47,184 nt of DNA, taken from contig JAISSX010000018.1 in NCBI GenBank assembly GCA_031272885.1, positions 1 through 47,184 on the forward strand, given 5' to 3'. Positions 25,316-33,024 of the stretch are shown here, piece after piece. How positions within the stretch are numbered: position 1 is the first letter of the stretch; each line of letters starts with the position of its first letter. The DNA comes from Bifidobacteriaceae bacterium. Its GTDB lineage: Bacteria > Actinomycetota > Actinomycetes > Actinomycetales > WQXJ01. Under the pieces are notes generated by a model. The model saw only the letters and a program-made list of their open reading frames with translations. It was not told the origin of the DNA and searched no databases. The position numbers were made by a program, and so were the translations under genes.

Positions 25316-27133
25316 GTGAAACAGTATTCTCATCCGGCGGTGTATGAGACCGATCCGGCCTTGAACATCACCGACTTGATGCTGGCCCGGCGGGACAAGA
25401 ACCCGGCCGCCACCATGATGGAAGAACAGACCGAGCCGGGCCATTGGGAACCTGTTTCCGCCGGTGAGGTGATTGAACGCGTGCAGCGGATCGCCAAGGG
25501 CTTGATGGCGTTGGGTGTGGGCCACGGCGACACGGTAGGCATCATGGGCCGCACCTCGATCGAATGGACCTTGATCGACTTGGCGCTGTTTTACATCGGC
25601 GGCGCCGGCGTGCCCATCTACGAGACTTCGTCGGACGAACAGGCCGCCTGGATTGTGGCGGACAGCGGCATGGTGGCCGCAGTGGCCGAATTGGACCGGC
25701 ACGCCGACGTCATCCGCGCCGTGCCAGGCTGGGACAAGCCGCTCTGGCTGCTACAGGACGGCGGCCTGGATCAGATCATGGCCCTGGGTGAATCGGTGTC
25801 CGATGACGCGTTGGAGGCCCGCCGTGTGGCCGTCAAGGGTGACGACCTGGCGGCCATCATCTACACCTCTGGCACAACGGGCCGGCCAAAGGGCGTCGAA
25901 CTGACGCACACCAACTTTGTCACTTCGGCCCGCAACGCCGTGGTCGAGTTGTTCCACATCTGCGGCACCGGTTCGCGCTGCCTGCTGTTCTTGCCGATGG
26001 CGCACGTCTTCGCCCGCATGATCAACGTCATCGCCCTGTCCTCCCCCAGCGTCTTGGGTTACGCACCGTCCATCGCCACGCTGACGGATGACCTGCAGTC
26101 GTTCCAGCCCACGTACCTGCTGGTGGTGCCGCGGGTGCTGGAGAAGGTCTACAACTCGGCCGAACAGAAGGCCGGCCACGGCGCCAAGCTGAAGATCTTC
26201 CGCTGGGCCGCCAAGGTGGCCATCATTTCGTCGCGCGAACTGGATTCCCGCGGCGGCCTGACGCCGGTCCGCAAGGTGCAATACGCCATCGCCCGCCAGC
26301 TTGTCTACAAGAAGCTGACCAAGACGATGGGTGGCCGCCTGACCCAGGCAGTTTCGGGCGGGGCGCCGCTGGGTGAGCGGCTGGCCCACTTCTTCCGCGG
26401 CATCGGGCTGACGGTCTACGAGGGCTACGGCCTGACCGAGACGACAGCGCCGACGGCGGTCAACCCGGAGCGGCCCAACAAGATCGGCACCGTGGGGCGG
26501 CCGCTGCCGGGCCAGTCCGTGGCCGTGGCGGACGATGGCGAGATCCTGGCCAAGGGGCCGCACATCTTCCGCGGCTACCGGGGTAACCCGGAGGCGACGG
26601 CGCAAGCCATCGAGGACGGCTGGTTCCACACCGGCGATGTCGGCACGTTGGACGATGACGGCTTCGTCACCATTACGGGCCGGCGCAAGGAGATCATTGT
26701 CACGGCTAGCGGCAAGAATGTGGCCCCCGCCATCCTGGAGGACCGGCTGCGCGGCCACCCGCTGGTGTCGCAGGTCGTGGTGGTGGGCGACGGCCGGCCG
26801 TTCATCGGCGCCTTGGTGACCCTGGACTACGAGATGCTGCCGGGGTGGCTGGTGGCGCACGGCAAGTCGCCGTTGACGCCGGAGCAGGCCCTGATCGACC
26901 CGGACATCAGGGCCTCGCTGGAACGGGCCGTGGAACGGACCAACAAGGCCGTTTCGCGCGCCGAGTCGATCCGCGAGTTCCGCCTCATCCCGGGCGACTT
27001 CACCGAAGCCAACGGCTACCTGACGCCGTCGCTGAAGGTCAAGCGGTCCCTGGTCTTGAAGGATTTCGCCGGCGAGGTGGACGCGCTCTACGCCGAGGCC
27101 GCCAAGCGCCGCAGCGCCGAAAGCGCCAGGTAG
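25316..27133 (+). CDS. Long-chain fatty-acid-CoA ligase (AMP-forming)
   Basis: This 605-residue ANL-superfamily enzyme resembles FadD15. It activates a fatty acid as acyl-AMP and transfers it to CoA. Motifs in order: AMP-binding loop [18 protein letters not shown] (about 178-195), [29 protein letters not shown] and the C-terminal hinge [17 protein letters not shown]. No transmembrane segment is obvious. GTG at 25316 gives [11 protein letters not shown]; a TTG 27 nt upstream is in frame but unlikely. Its last 46 nt overlap the convergent aroQ gene. Chain length specificity cannot be read here. Confidence 0.92.
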   Translation: MKQYSHPAVYETDPALNITDLMLARRDKNPAATMMEEQTEPGHWEPVSAGEVIERVQRIAKGLMALGVGHGDTVGIMGRTSIEWTLIDLALFYIGGAGVPIYETSSDEQAAWIVADSGMVAAVAELDRHADVIRAVPGWDKPLWLLQDGGLDQIMALGESVSDDALEARRVAVKGDDLAAIIYTSGTTGRPKGVELTHTNFVTSARNAVVELFHICGTGSRCLLFLPMAHVFARMINVIALSSPSVLGYAPSIATLTDDLQSFQPTYLLVVPRVLEKVYNSAEQKAGHGAKLKIFRWAAKVAIISSRELDSRGGLTPVRKVQYAIARQLVYKKLTKTMGGRLTQAVSGGAPLGERLAHFFRGIGLTVYEGYGLTETTAPTAVNPERPNKIGTVGRPLPGQSVAVADDGEILAKGPHIFRGYRGNPEATAQAIEDGWFHTGDVGTLDDDGFVTITGRRKEIIVTASGKNVAPAILEDRLRGHPLVSQVVVVGDGRPFIGALVTLDYEMLPGWLVAHGKSPLTPEQALIDPDIRASLERAVERTNKAVSRAESIREFRLIPGDFTEANGYLTPSLKVKRSLVLKDFAGEVDALYAEAAKRRSAESAR

Positions 27134-27567
27134 TAGGAGCCGAAGCCGAAGCCGGCGATGGTGCCGGTGGCGACCGCGCTGATGACCGAGGTCTGCCGGA
27201 ACTCCTCGCGCGCCGCGGGGTTGGAGATGTGCACCTCGATCACCACGGGCACTTGCGCCACGGCGTCCCGCAACGCGTAGGAGTAGTGCGTGAAGGCGGC
27301 CGGGTTCAGCACCACCGGAATGGCGGCGTCGGCGGCATCGTGCAACCAGGCCACCAACTGGGCCTCGGAGTCGGTCTGCCGCACGTCCACCTCGAAACCC
27401 AGCCGGGCGCCCCAGCGGCGGCAGTCCGCCTGCAGCGCCCCGAAGTCGGCCTTGCCGTAAACCTCCGGTTCGCGGGCGCCCAGGCGGCCCAGGTTCGGTC
27501 CGTTCAACACCCAGACCTTGGTGATGGCGGCGGCTTCGGGGCCGGCGGCGTGGGCAGCAGCGGTCAC
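27088..27567 (-). CDS. aroQ: 3-dehydroquinate dehydratase, type II
   Basis: This 159-residue enzyme dehydrates 3-dehydroquinate to 3-dehydroshikimate. Type II motifs: LNGPNLGRLGAREPEVYG (catalytic Arg and Tyr region), NPAAFTHYSYALRDA (His) and EVHISNPAAREEFR. GTG at 27567 overlaps the aroB stop (GTGA) and leaves a 20-residue Ala-rich leader before the core. The enzyme is normally a cytosolic dodecamer. It is last in the minus-strand aro run, and its end overlaps the acyl-CoA synthetase gene by 46 nt. Confidence 0.95.
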   Translation of the reverse strand: MTAAAHAAGPEAAAITKVWVLNGPNLGRLGAREPEVYGKADFGALQADCRRWGARLGFEVDVRQTDSEAQLVAWLHDAADAAIPVVLNPAAFTHYSYALRDAVAQVPVVIEVHISNPAAREEFRQTSVISAVATGTIAGFGFGSYYLALSALRRLAASA

Positions 27568-28778
27568 AGGGGCGCCCGCCATCCGGCCATCTGGCGGGCC
27601 CGTTCGGCCGCCTCCTCGTCCACCGGCGGCACATAGGGCACCTGGCCGTAGGGGTTGTCCAGGGTGGGAGCGGTGGGGTACGGCAGGGTCGACTGCGACG
27701 AGGCTACCGCTTGGTAGGCCTCCTCCAGCACGTCTTCGGCGATGTCCTCCACCACCAGCGGCTTGCGCACGTCTTCCAGCAGCACCATGCGCCGGGTACG
27801 GCCCACGTTCTTCTTGTCGCGCCGCATGGCCTGCCAAAGGGCCTCCCAGCGCCCGGCCCGGTAGCTGGTGGGCAGGCCCACCGAACTGAGGATCTCGCGG
27901 TGTAGGCCCAGCAGCGACGGGTCCATCAGGCCGGACCGCACGGCGACCTCGGCCGCGAACACCATGCCCACCGAGACGGCGTTACCGTGCAGCCAGCCGT
28001 ACTGTTCCACCTGTTCGATGGCGTGGCCAAAGGTGTGGCCGTAGTTCAAGATGGCGCGCACGCCGCCTTCACGGGGGTCCTCCCCCACTACGTCCGCCTT
28101 GACCGTGACGGCCCGGCGGATCAGTTCCGGCAGCAGCGGGCCGGCTGGGTTGAGGGTTTCCTGGGGCCCGGACCAGACCACGTCCAAGATGGCCGGGTCC
28201 GCGATCAGGCCGGCCTTGATAATCTCCGCCATGCCGCTGACCAGGTGTTCTCTGGGCAACGTAGTCAACACATCAGGGTCGCAAACGACGGCCGTGGGCT
28301 GGTGGAACACACCCACCAGGTTCTTGCCCTGCGGCAGGTTGATGGCCGTCTTGCCGCCGATCGCGGCATCGACCATGGCCAGCAGCGTGGTGGGCACGTG
28401 GAGCACGCGGACGCCGCGGCCCCAGGTGGCGGCCACGAACCCGGCCAGGTCGGTGGTGGCGCCGCCACCCACGGCGATGATGCCGCCGCCACGGTTGGCG
28501 CCCACCTCGGCCAGGCGCTCCCAGGCGGCTTCGGCCACCGCCACCGTCTTGGCCTCTTCGCCTTCGGGCACCGCCAGCAGTTGCACCTCCATGCCGTATT
28601 CCCGCAGGTAGTCCGTCAGGGTCAGCACATAGGCGGAGACGGCCGGCGGGAACATCACCATGGCTTGCGTCCAGTCCACCGGCATATAGTCGAGCAACCG
28701 GCTCAAGGTGCCGTTGCCCACGGTCACCTGGTAGGGCGGGTCAACCTTGACCGTGATGCTGGTAGGTGGCTCGTCCAC
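27564..28778 (-). CDS. aroB: 3-dehydroquinate synthase
   Basis: The product cyclises DAHP to 3-dehydroquinate using NAD+ and a divalent metal. It has 404 residues, about 40 more than usual, from a Pro/Glu-rich C-terminal tail after VEEAYQAVASS-like sequence. Core motifs: GEEAKTVAVAEAAWERL, GGGATTDLAGFVAATWGRG (NAD loop), PTTLLAMVDAAIGGKTAIN and the metal ligands in NYGHTFGHAIE and WLHGNAVSVGM. GTG at 28778 is chosen for its strong AAGGAGG. The frame continues open upstream into an aroK remnant, so a longer in-frame product is possible but unlikely. Confidence 0.95.
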   Translation of the reverse strand: MDEPPTSITVKVDPPYQVTVGNGTLSRLLDYMPVDWTQAMVMFPPAVSAYVLTLTDYLREYGMEVQLLAVPEGEEAKTVAVAEAAWERLAEVGANRGGGIIAVGGGATTDLAGFVAATWGRGVRVLHVPTTLLAMVDAAIGGKTAINLPQGKNLVGVFHQPTAVVCDPDVLTTLPREHLVSGMAEIIKAGLIADPAILDVVWSGPQETLNPAGPLLPELIRRAVTVKADVVGEDPREGGVRAILNYGHTFGHAIEQVEQYGWLHGNAVSVGMVFAAEVAVRSGLMDPSLLGLHREILSSVGLPTSYRAGRWEALWQAMRRDKKNVGRTRRMVLLEDVRKPLVVEDIAEDVLEEAYQAVASSQSTLPYPTAPTLDNPYGQVPYVPPVDEEAAERARQMAGWRAPL

Positions 28779-28849
28779 TGGTCGCCCTCCTTCCCCGGGC
28801 CTGGTACGTGATCGGTCGCGGCGGTTGGGACCGCCGACGGGGCCGCTCC

Positions 28850-29000
28850 GGGTCTCTCCCAGGTCAAGGGTAGCGATTTGTTGGACGATGGCGCGTATCG
28901 GCTTGCCGTCCGTGTCCACCATCACGGCGGTCAGGCCGCAGTACACCGGTTAACGTTTGGCCAGGTGGGCGCGCCGTGTCGTCCCCAGGCGAGGCGGCCG
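28850..29000 (-). pseudogene. aroK: C-terminal remnant of shikimate kinase gene (aroK)
   Basis: The usual aroK position between aroC and aroB holds only about 150 nt. Read on the minus strand this gives RRAHLAKR-stop-PVYCGLTAVMVDTDG, then KPIRAIVQQIATLDL. This lines up with the shikimate kinase C-terminus (pattern RA-x-x-x-KRAPLY...VDT...VVRHI) with an in-frame TAA where the family has one residue. The P-loop, the shikimate-binding core and the LID are all missing. After LDL the frame runs without stop into aroB. This is what remains after a deletion; it cannot encode a kinase. Confidence 0.68.
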
Positions 29001-29001
29001 A

Positions 29002-30174
29002 TCACAGCAGGGTGGGCGGTGTGGCCGTACGGTAGGCGGCCAGGTTCCGCCGCACCTCTGCCACTGTGTCCCCGCCGAACTTCTCCAGGGCGGCCTGGGC
29101 CAACACCAGCGCCACCATCGCCTGGCAGACCACGGCCGCCGCCGGCACGGCCGTCACATCCGATCTTTGGTGGTGGGCCGGCGCCGCCTGGCCGGTCCTC
29201 GTGTCGATGGTGGGCAGGGCGTTGGGCAGGGTTGGAATGGGTTTCATGGCCGCGCGGATGACGATCGGCTCGCCGTTGGACATGCCGCCTTCGATGCCGC
29301 CCGCGTTGTTGGATAGGCGCGCGATGCGCCCCGCCACGCTGGTGATCGGGTCGTGTACCTGGGAGCCAGGCCGCTGGGCCACGCCGAAGCCAAGGCCGAT
29401 CTCCACTCCTTTGATGGCCGGCACGCCCATCAGGCCCCCCGCCAGGGCGGCGTCGAGCCGCCGGTCGGCCTGCACATGCGAGCCCAGGCCCACCGGCACG
29501 CCGTAGGCGATCACCTCGACCAGGCCACCGACCGTGTCGCCGGCCGCCTTGACCTGGTCGATGTGCGCCACCATGGCGGCTTCGGCCGCCCGGTCCAGGG
29601 TGCGGACCGGGCTGGCGTCCAGCGCCGCCACGTCTTCCGGCGTCGGCGCTGGGCCCCCGGCCTCGACGCCGCCCAAGTTGACCACGTGGCTGACCAGGCC
29701 CACTCCCAGCGCCTGCTGCAAGAAGGCCTCCGCGCAGGCGCCTAGCGCCACCCGCGTGGCCGTTTCACGGGCGCTGGACCGCTCCAGGATGGCCCTGGCA
29801 TCAGCCTGGGCGTATTTGACCATGCCCGGCAGGTCGGCGTGGCCCGGCCGCGGGCGCGTCAGCGCCTCGGCCCGGGCCGTGTCCGGCACTTCTGCCGGGT
29901 CGGCGCTCATGACGGCCTCCCACTTGGGCCATTCCGAGTTGGCCACTTCAACCGCCACGGGTGCCCCGGTGGTCAGCCCGCGCCACAGGCCCCCCAACAC
30001 GCGTACTTGGTCCTGTTCGAAACCCATTCGGGCGCCCCGGCCGTAGCCCAGCCGCCGGCGCTCAAGGGCCGCCGCGACATCGGCCGTCGTGATGGCGACG
30101 CCGGCCGGCAGGCCGTCCAGTATCCCCACAAGGGCGGGGCCGTGCGATTCACCGGCGGTCAACCATCTGAGCAT
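29002..30174 (-). CDS. aroC: Chorismate synthase
   Basis: This FMN-dependent enzyme converts EPSP to chorismate. It has 390 residues. Motifs: [16 protein letters not shown] at the start, [35 protein letters not shown] and [14 protein letters not shown], with the late [16 protein letters not shown] at 30174 is chosen because it gives the family N-terminus and has GGGGG just upstream; ATG at 30183 is the alternative. It lies downstream of a 124-bp palindromic element that separates it from aroE, and just upstream of the aroK remnant. Confidence 0.96.
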   Translation of the reverse strand: MLRWLTAGESHGPALVGILDGLPAGVAITTADVAAALERRRLGYGRGARMGFEQDQVRVLGGLWRGLTTGAPVAVEVANSEWPKWEAVMSADPAEVPDTARAEALTRPRPGHADLPGMVKYAQADARAILERSSARETATRVALGACAEAFLQQALGVGLVSHVVNLGGVEAGGPAPTPEDVAALDASPVRTLDRAAEAAMVAHIDQVKAAGDTVGGLVEVIAYGVPVGLGSHVQADRRLDAALAGGLMGVPAIKGVEIGLGFGVAQRPGSQVHDPITSVAGRIARLSNNAGGIEGGMSNGEPIVIRAAMKPIPTLPNALPTIDTRTGQAAPAHHQRSDVTAVPAAAVVCQAMVALVLAQAALEKFGGDTVAEVRRNLAAYRTATPPTLL

Positions 30175-30230
30175 GTCCCCCATTCTCCCAGACCCCAACC
30201 CCCACCAGGCGCCTCGCCCCCAACCCCCGC

Positions 30231-30354
30231 CCCCCTTCCTCGCGAGAGTACGGTTATGTAGTTCGATCCCGAGAGAGTAATTGCGTTTACGCAGGTCGGA
30301 GCGTTGGGCCAATTGAGCCGTAGCTACACAACCGTACTTTCGCGAGGGAAGGGG
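30231..30354. repeat. 124-bp palindromic element between aroE and aroC
   Basis: Arms 30231-30261 and 30324-30354 (31 bp each) are inverted repeats with 27 of 31 bases matching; the conserved core is AACCGTACT...TCGCGAGG. The 62-nt centre has its own small palindrome GCGTTTACGC (30283-30292) and a partial third copy of the core (CGAGAGAGTA). The centre is AT-richer than its neighbours. There is no ORF inside. The layout resembles a MITE or other interspersed palindrome. It ends 2 nt before the aroE stop. Confidence 0.85.
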
Positions 30355-30356
30355 CG

Positions 30357-31169
30357 TCAGAGGGCGGCGCGCATGGCGGCCAAGGGAGCGGGCAGGCCGG
30401 TCATCAGGCGCACCTGCTCGGCCGCCTGGTGCAACAGCATGGTCAGGCCGCTAACCACGGTGCCGCCGGCCGCCGCCCAGGCGCCCGCCAGCGCCGAAGG
30501 CCACGGATCATAAGCCACATCCAGCAGCACGCCGGGCGCTCGCACCACCGTCAGGCTGTCGGCCGCCCGCGGCGGCAAGGTGGACACGGTCAGGTCGCCG
30601 GCCCACCCCACGGCGCCCTCGCCGGGCCACGCCCGGAAATCGAACTTCACACCCATCCGCAGGGCGGCCGCCATCAGGGACCGCGCCCGCGCCGTCGACC
30701 GCACGTAAACCTCGATCTGTCCGGCCCCCAGTTCGCTCACGGCCGCCAGGGCCGACGCCGCCGTCGCACCGCCGCCCAGAATGGTCACCCGGTCAAACCC
30801 GGCCGGCCGGGCGGCATCGGCCACCGCCTCCCTCACGGCCTGCACGATGCCGTACACGTCCGTGTTGGTGCCGACCCGTCCACCCGGGGTGAACAGCACG
30901 GTGTTGACGGCCCCAACCGCCTGCGCCAGCGGCTCCACGTGGTCTACCAGCGGCATCACGGCATGCTTCAGCGGCATGGTCAGCGACAGACCGGCCCATT
31001 CGGGGCCTAATCCGTCCAGAAAGCCCACCAGCCCGGCCTCGTCCACATCGAAGGCGCCATACGCCCACGTGTCGGCCAAACCCAAGGCCTGATAGGCCGC
31101 CCGGTGCAGCCGGGGTGACAGCGAATGGGCCACTGGGTGGCCCAGCACGGCCGCCCGGTGCAGCGTCAC
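30357..31169 (-). CDS. aroE: Shikimate dehydrogenase
   Basis: This 270-residue NADP-dependent enzyme reduces 3-dehydroshikimate to shikimate. Shikimate-site motifs [13 protein letters not shown], the catalytic Lys in [11 protein letters not shown] (about residue 66) and NTD in GAVNTVLF...GTNTDVYG are intact. The nucleotide loop is [10 protein letters not shown], and the C-terminal [12 protein letters not shown] is standard. GTG at 31169 overlaps the mltG stop (GTGA). Its own stop lies beside the palindromic element, so the run-on to aroC must cross that structure. Confidence 0.94.
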   Translation of the reverse strand: MTLHRAAVLGHPVAHSLSPRLHRAAYQALGLADTWAYGAFDVDEAGLVGFLDGLGPEWAGLSLTMPLKHAVMPLVDHVEPLAQAVGAVNTVLFTPGGRVGTNTDVYGIVQAVREAVADAARPAGFDRVTILGGGATAASALAAVSELGAGQIEVYVRSTARARSLMAAALRMGVKFDFRAWPGEGAVGWAGDLTVSTLPPRAADSLTVVRAPGVLLDVAYDPWPSALAGAWAAAGGTVVSGLTMLLHQAAEQVRLMTGLPAPLAAMRAAL

Positions 31170-32527
31170 TGCCCGGCTTCCCCGGTACCGGCTTCGTCCG
31201 TACCGGCCTCGTCGCCACCGGCGCCATCGGTGCCGGCCTCTTCCGTGCCGGCATCGGCCCCATCGGCCCCGTCGGCGCCTTCAGCCCCGGCCGTCTCGCT
31301 GCTGGCGGTCTCCGTCGGCAGCGTGCCCGCCGCCTTGGCGGCCAACCACTCCTGGTACTTCAGCAGCGAAGCGGCGTGACCCTCGGCGGTCTCGTTGAAC
31401 TCCACCTCACCGGTGTCGTCGTTCACCACCACCATGTAGATCCAGGGGCCATCGGCCGGCCGGAAGGCGGCCTCAATGGCGGCCCGGCCCGGGTTGCAGA
31501 TGGCCCCCACCGGCAGGCCGTCGATGACGTAGGTGTTGTACGGGTTGTCGTCCGCCCGTTCTTCGTCGGTGGTCCAGACGTTGTCATCGAACCGACCCAC
31601 GCCGTACACCACGGTGGCGTCGGATTGCAGCTTCATGCCCTGTTCAATCCGGTTCAGGAACACCCGCGCCGCCTTTGACCGGTCCTCTTCGCGCCGGGTT
31701 TCCTTCTCCACCATCGAGGCCAGCACAATCACGTCGTGGCGCTGTTCGCCCGGCACGCCTACCTCGTCCAGTACGCGGGTGGTCTGGCCCACCATCGTGG
31801 CCAGGATCGACGCCGGGGTCGAATCCGGGCTCAGGTTGTAAGTGTCTGGGAACAGCCAGCCCTCCACCAGGCCCTCGGCCTCGGGCGGCAGGCCAATCGC
31901 CACCGTGTCCGACGCGGCCGCCTCGACCTCGCTCAGCGGCACCTCCAGTTTGTCGGCAATCAACTGGAAGACCTGGTCCGCCCGGTAGCCTTCGGGCACC
32001 GTCAGGGTGACCGTCTCACGGTTGGTTGGGTCGAGCAAGGCCGTCACGGCGTCATCGGCCTTCATCTGCTTCTTCAGCGTGTAGATGCCGGGTTGGATGG
32101 CGCCGCAGCCGGTGTTCTCGGAGCAGGCCGTCAAGAACGCCTTCTCGGTGGCCACGACATCGGCGTCCTTCAGGGTCTTGGCAATGATGTTGCCCGTGTC
32201 GCCCGAGTTGACCACCACTTCAACCGAACCGACGCCCGGCCCCGGATAGTCCGTGATCTCTGCGACCAGCGGCGCCTTCTCTTCCGTCATGGCATGGTAG
32301 ATCGGCACACCAACGAAGTAGCCGATGGCGCCCAACGCGCCCACGATCAGCACCGTCACCACGGCACTCAAACCCTTCGACCGGGTGTGCCGCTTCTCTT
32401 CCTGCACGGCCTCTTCGGCTTCACGCAACGCCCGGCGCGAGGGTACGCCGGTAGGCGGCGGTGCGACTGAGTCTTCTACCTCTTCCGCTTCGTCATCGTC
32501 AGCGAAAGGGTCCCACAGATCGCTCAC
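31166..32527 (-). CDS. mltG: Endolytic murein transglycosylase MltG (YceG-like)
   Basis: This 453-residue membrane-bound lytic transglycosylase cuts nascent glycan strands and sets their length. It has an acidic cytosolic N-terminus, one membrane helix (about 52-72, GLSAVVTVLIVGALGAIGYF), a LysM-like subdomain and a YceG core with the catalytic Glu in ASMVEKET and YNTYVIDGLPVGAICNPG. Past about residue 415 comes an unusual tail of Gly/Ala/Glu/Asp/Thr repeats (GTDEAG type), encoded by 15-bp tandem repeats. GTG at 32527 overlaps the ruvX stop. The alaS-ruvX-mltG-aroE order is conserved in actinobacteria. Confidence 0.94.
   Translation of the reverse strand: MSDLWDPFADDDEAEEVEDSVAPPPTGVPSRRALREAEEAVQEEKRHTRSKGLSAVVTVLIVGALGAIGYFVGVPIYHAMTEEKAPLVAEITDYPGPGVGSVEVVVNSGDTGNIIAKTLKDADVVATEKAFLTACSENTGCGAIQPGIYTLKKQMKADDAVTALLDPTNRETVTLTVPEGYRADQVFQLIADKLEVPLSEVEAAASDTVAIGLPPEAEGLVEGWLFPDTYNLSPDSTPASILATMVGQTTRVLDEVGVPGEQRHDVIVLASMVEKETRREEDRSKAARVFLNRIEQGMKLQSDATVVYGVGRFDDNVWTTDEERADDNPYNTYVIDGLPVGAICNPGRAAIEAAFRPADGPWIYMVVVNDDTGEVEFNETAEGHAASLLKYQEWLAAKAAGTLPTETASSETAGAEGADGADGADAGTEEAGTDGAGGDEAGTDEAGTGEAGQ
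31185..31250. repeat. 15-bp tandem repeats encoding the MltG acidic tail
   Basis: At least four 15-bp units (GTACCGGCTTCGTCC, GTACCGGCCTCGTCG and variants) start at 31185, 31200, 31215 and 31230. On the minus strand they encode GTDEAG/GTEEAG-like pentapeptides. Units in step with the codon frame can change number without breaking the gene. Confidence 0.75.
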
Positions 32528-33018
32528 GTCTCCTCCGATACCTGGTCGGCCCCGTTCCAGCCCTGCAAGCCTACCTGCTCCGTTACCGAAACGTTATCAA
32601 GCGCCGCTTGGAGAATCACCACGGCCGCAACCTGGTCAACCACGGGCCGGTGCCGCTTGGTTGACCGCCCGGCCTGCCGCAACAACCCGTGCGCCTGGAC
32701 GGTGCTGCCGCGTTCATCCTGCAGCTTGACTTGAGGCGCGCCCGGTTCGCCGTTCAGCGCCCGGCTTAATTCGTCCGCCAATGCCTCGGCCGCCGCGGCC
32801 GCCGCACCCTTGGCGCCGTTCAGGTGTAGCGGCAGGCCCACCACCACGGTGCCCACCTCGTGTTCCCGCACCACGGCCACTAGTCGCCGCACCACTTCGG
32901 CCTGGTCCAGGCCGCGCCGGTCCAGCGTCGCCAACGGCATAGCGAGCTTCCCGGCCGGGTCCGACAACGCCAAACCCACCCGGGCCGCCCCGGCATCGAC
33001 TCCCAGCCAGCGCGCCAT
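32524..33018 (-). CDS. ruvX: RuvX/YqgF family Holliday-junction resolvase-like nuclease
   Basis: This 164-residue RNase H-like protein begins MARWLGVDAGAARVGLALSD, with the first metal Asp in GVDxG. It contains VVVGLPLHLNGAKG, DERGSTVQAH and the final DQVAAVVILQ motif with the last acidic residue. The family is linked to 16S rRNA 5'-end processing and to branched DNA resolution; which applies here is unknown. It is 6 nt downstream of alaS and its stop overlaps the mltG GTG. An extra 15-20 residues follow the usual C-terminus. Confidence 0.93.
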   Translation of the reverse strand: MARWLGVDAGAARVGLALSDPAGKLAMPLATLDRRGLDQAEVVRRLVAVVREHEVGTVVVGLPLHLNGAKGAAAAAAEALADELSRALNGEPGAPQVKLQDERGSTVQAHGLLRQAGRSTKRHRPVVDQVAAVVILQAALDNVSVTEQVGLQGWNGADQVSEET

Positions 33019-33024
33019 CGGCTG

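Noticed and set aside
25751-27634. A 627-codon open frame on the minus strand over the acyl-CoA synthetase gene
   Set aside because: Arg/Gly-rich, no domain, and it crosses the true aroQ and aroB genes in another frame. Shadow.
28779-28946. Longer N-terminus of AroB beginning upstream in the same frame
   Set aside because: The extra residues match the AroK C-terminus rather than AroB, and a strong AAGGAGG precedes the GTG at 28778.
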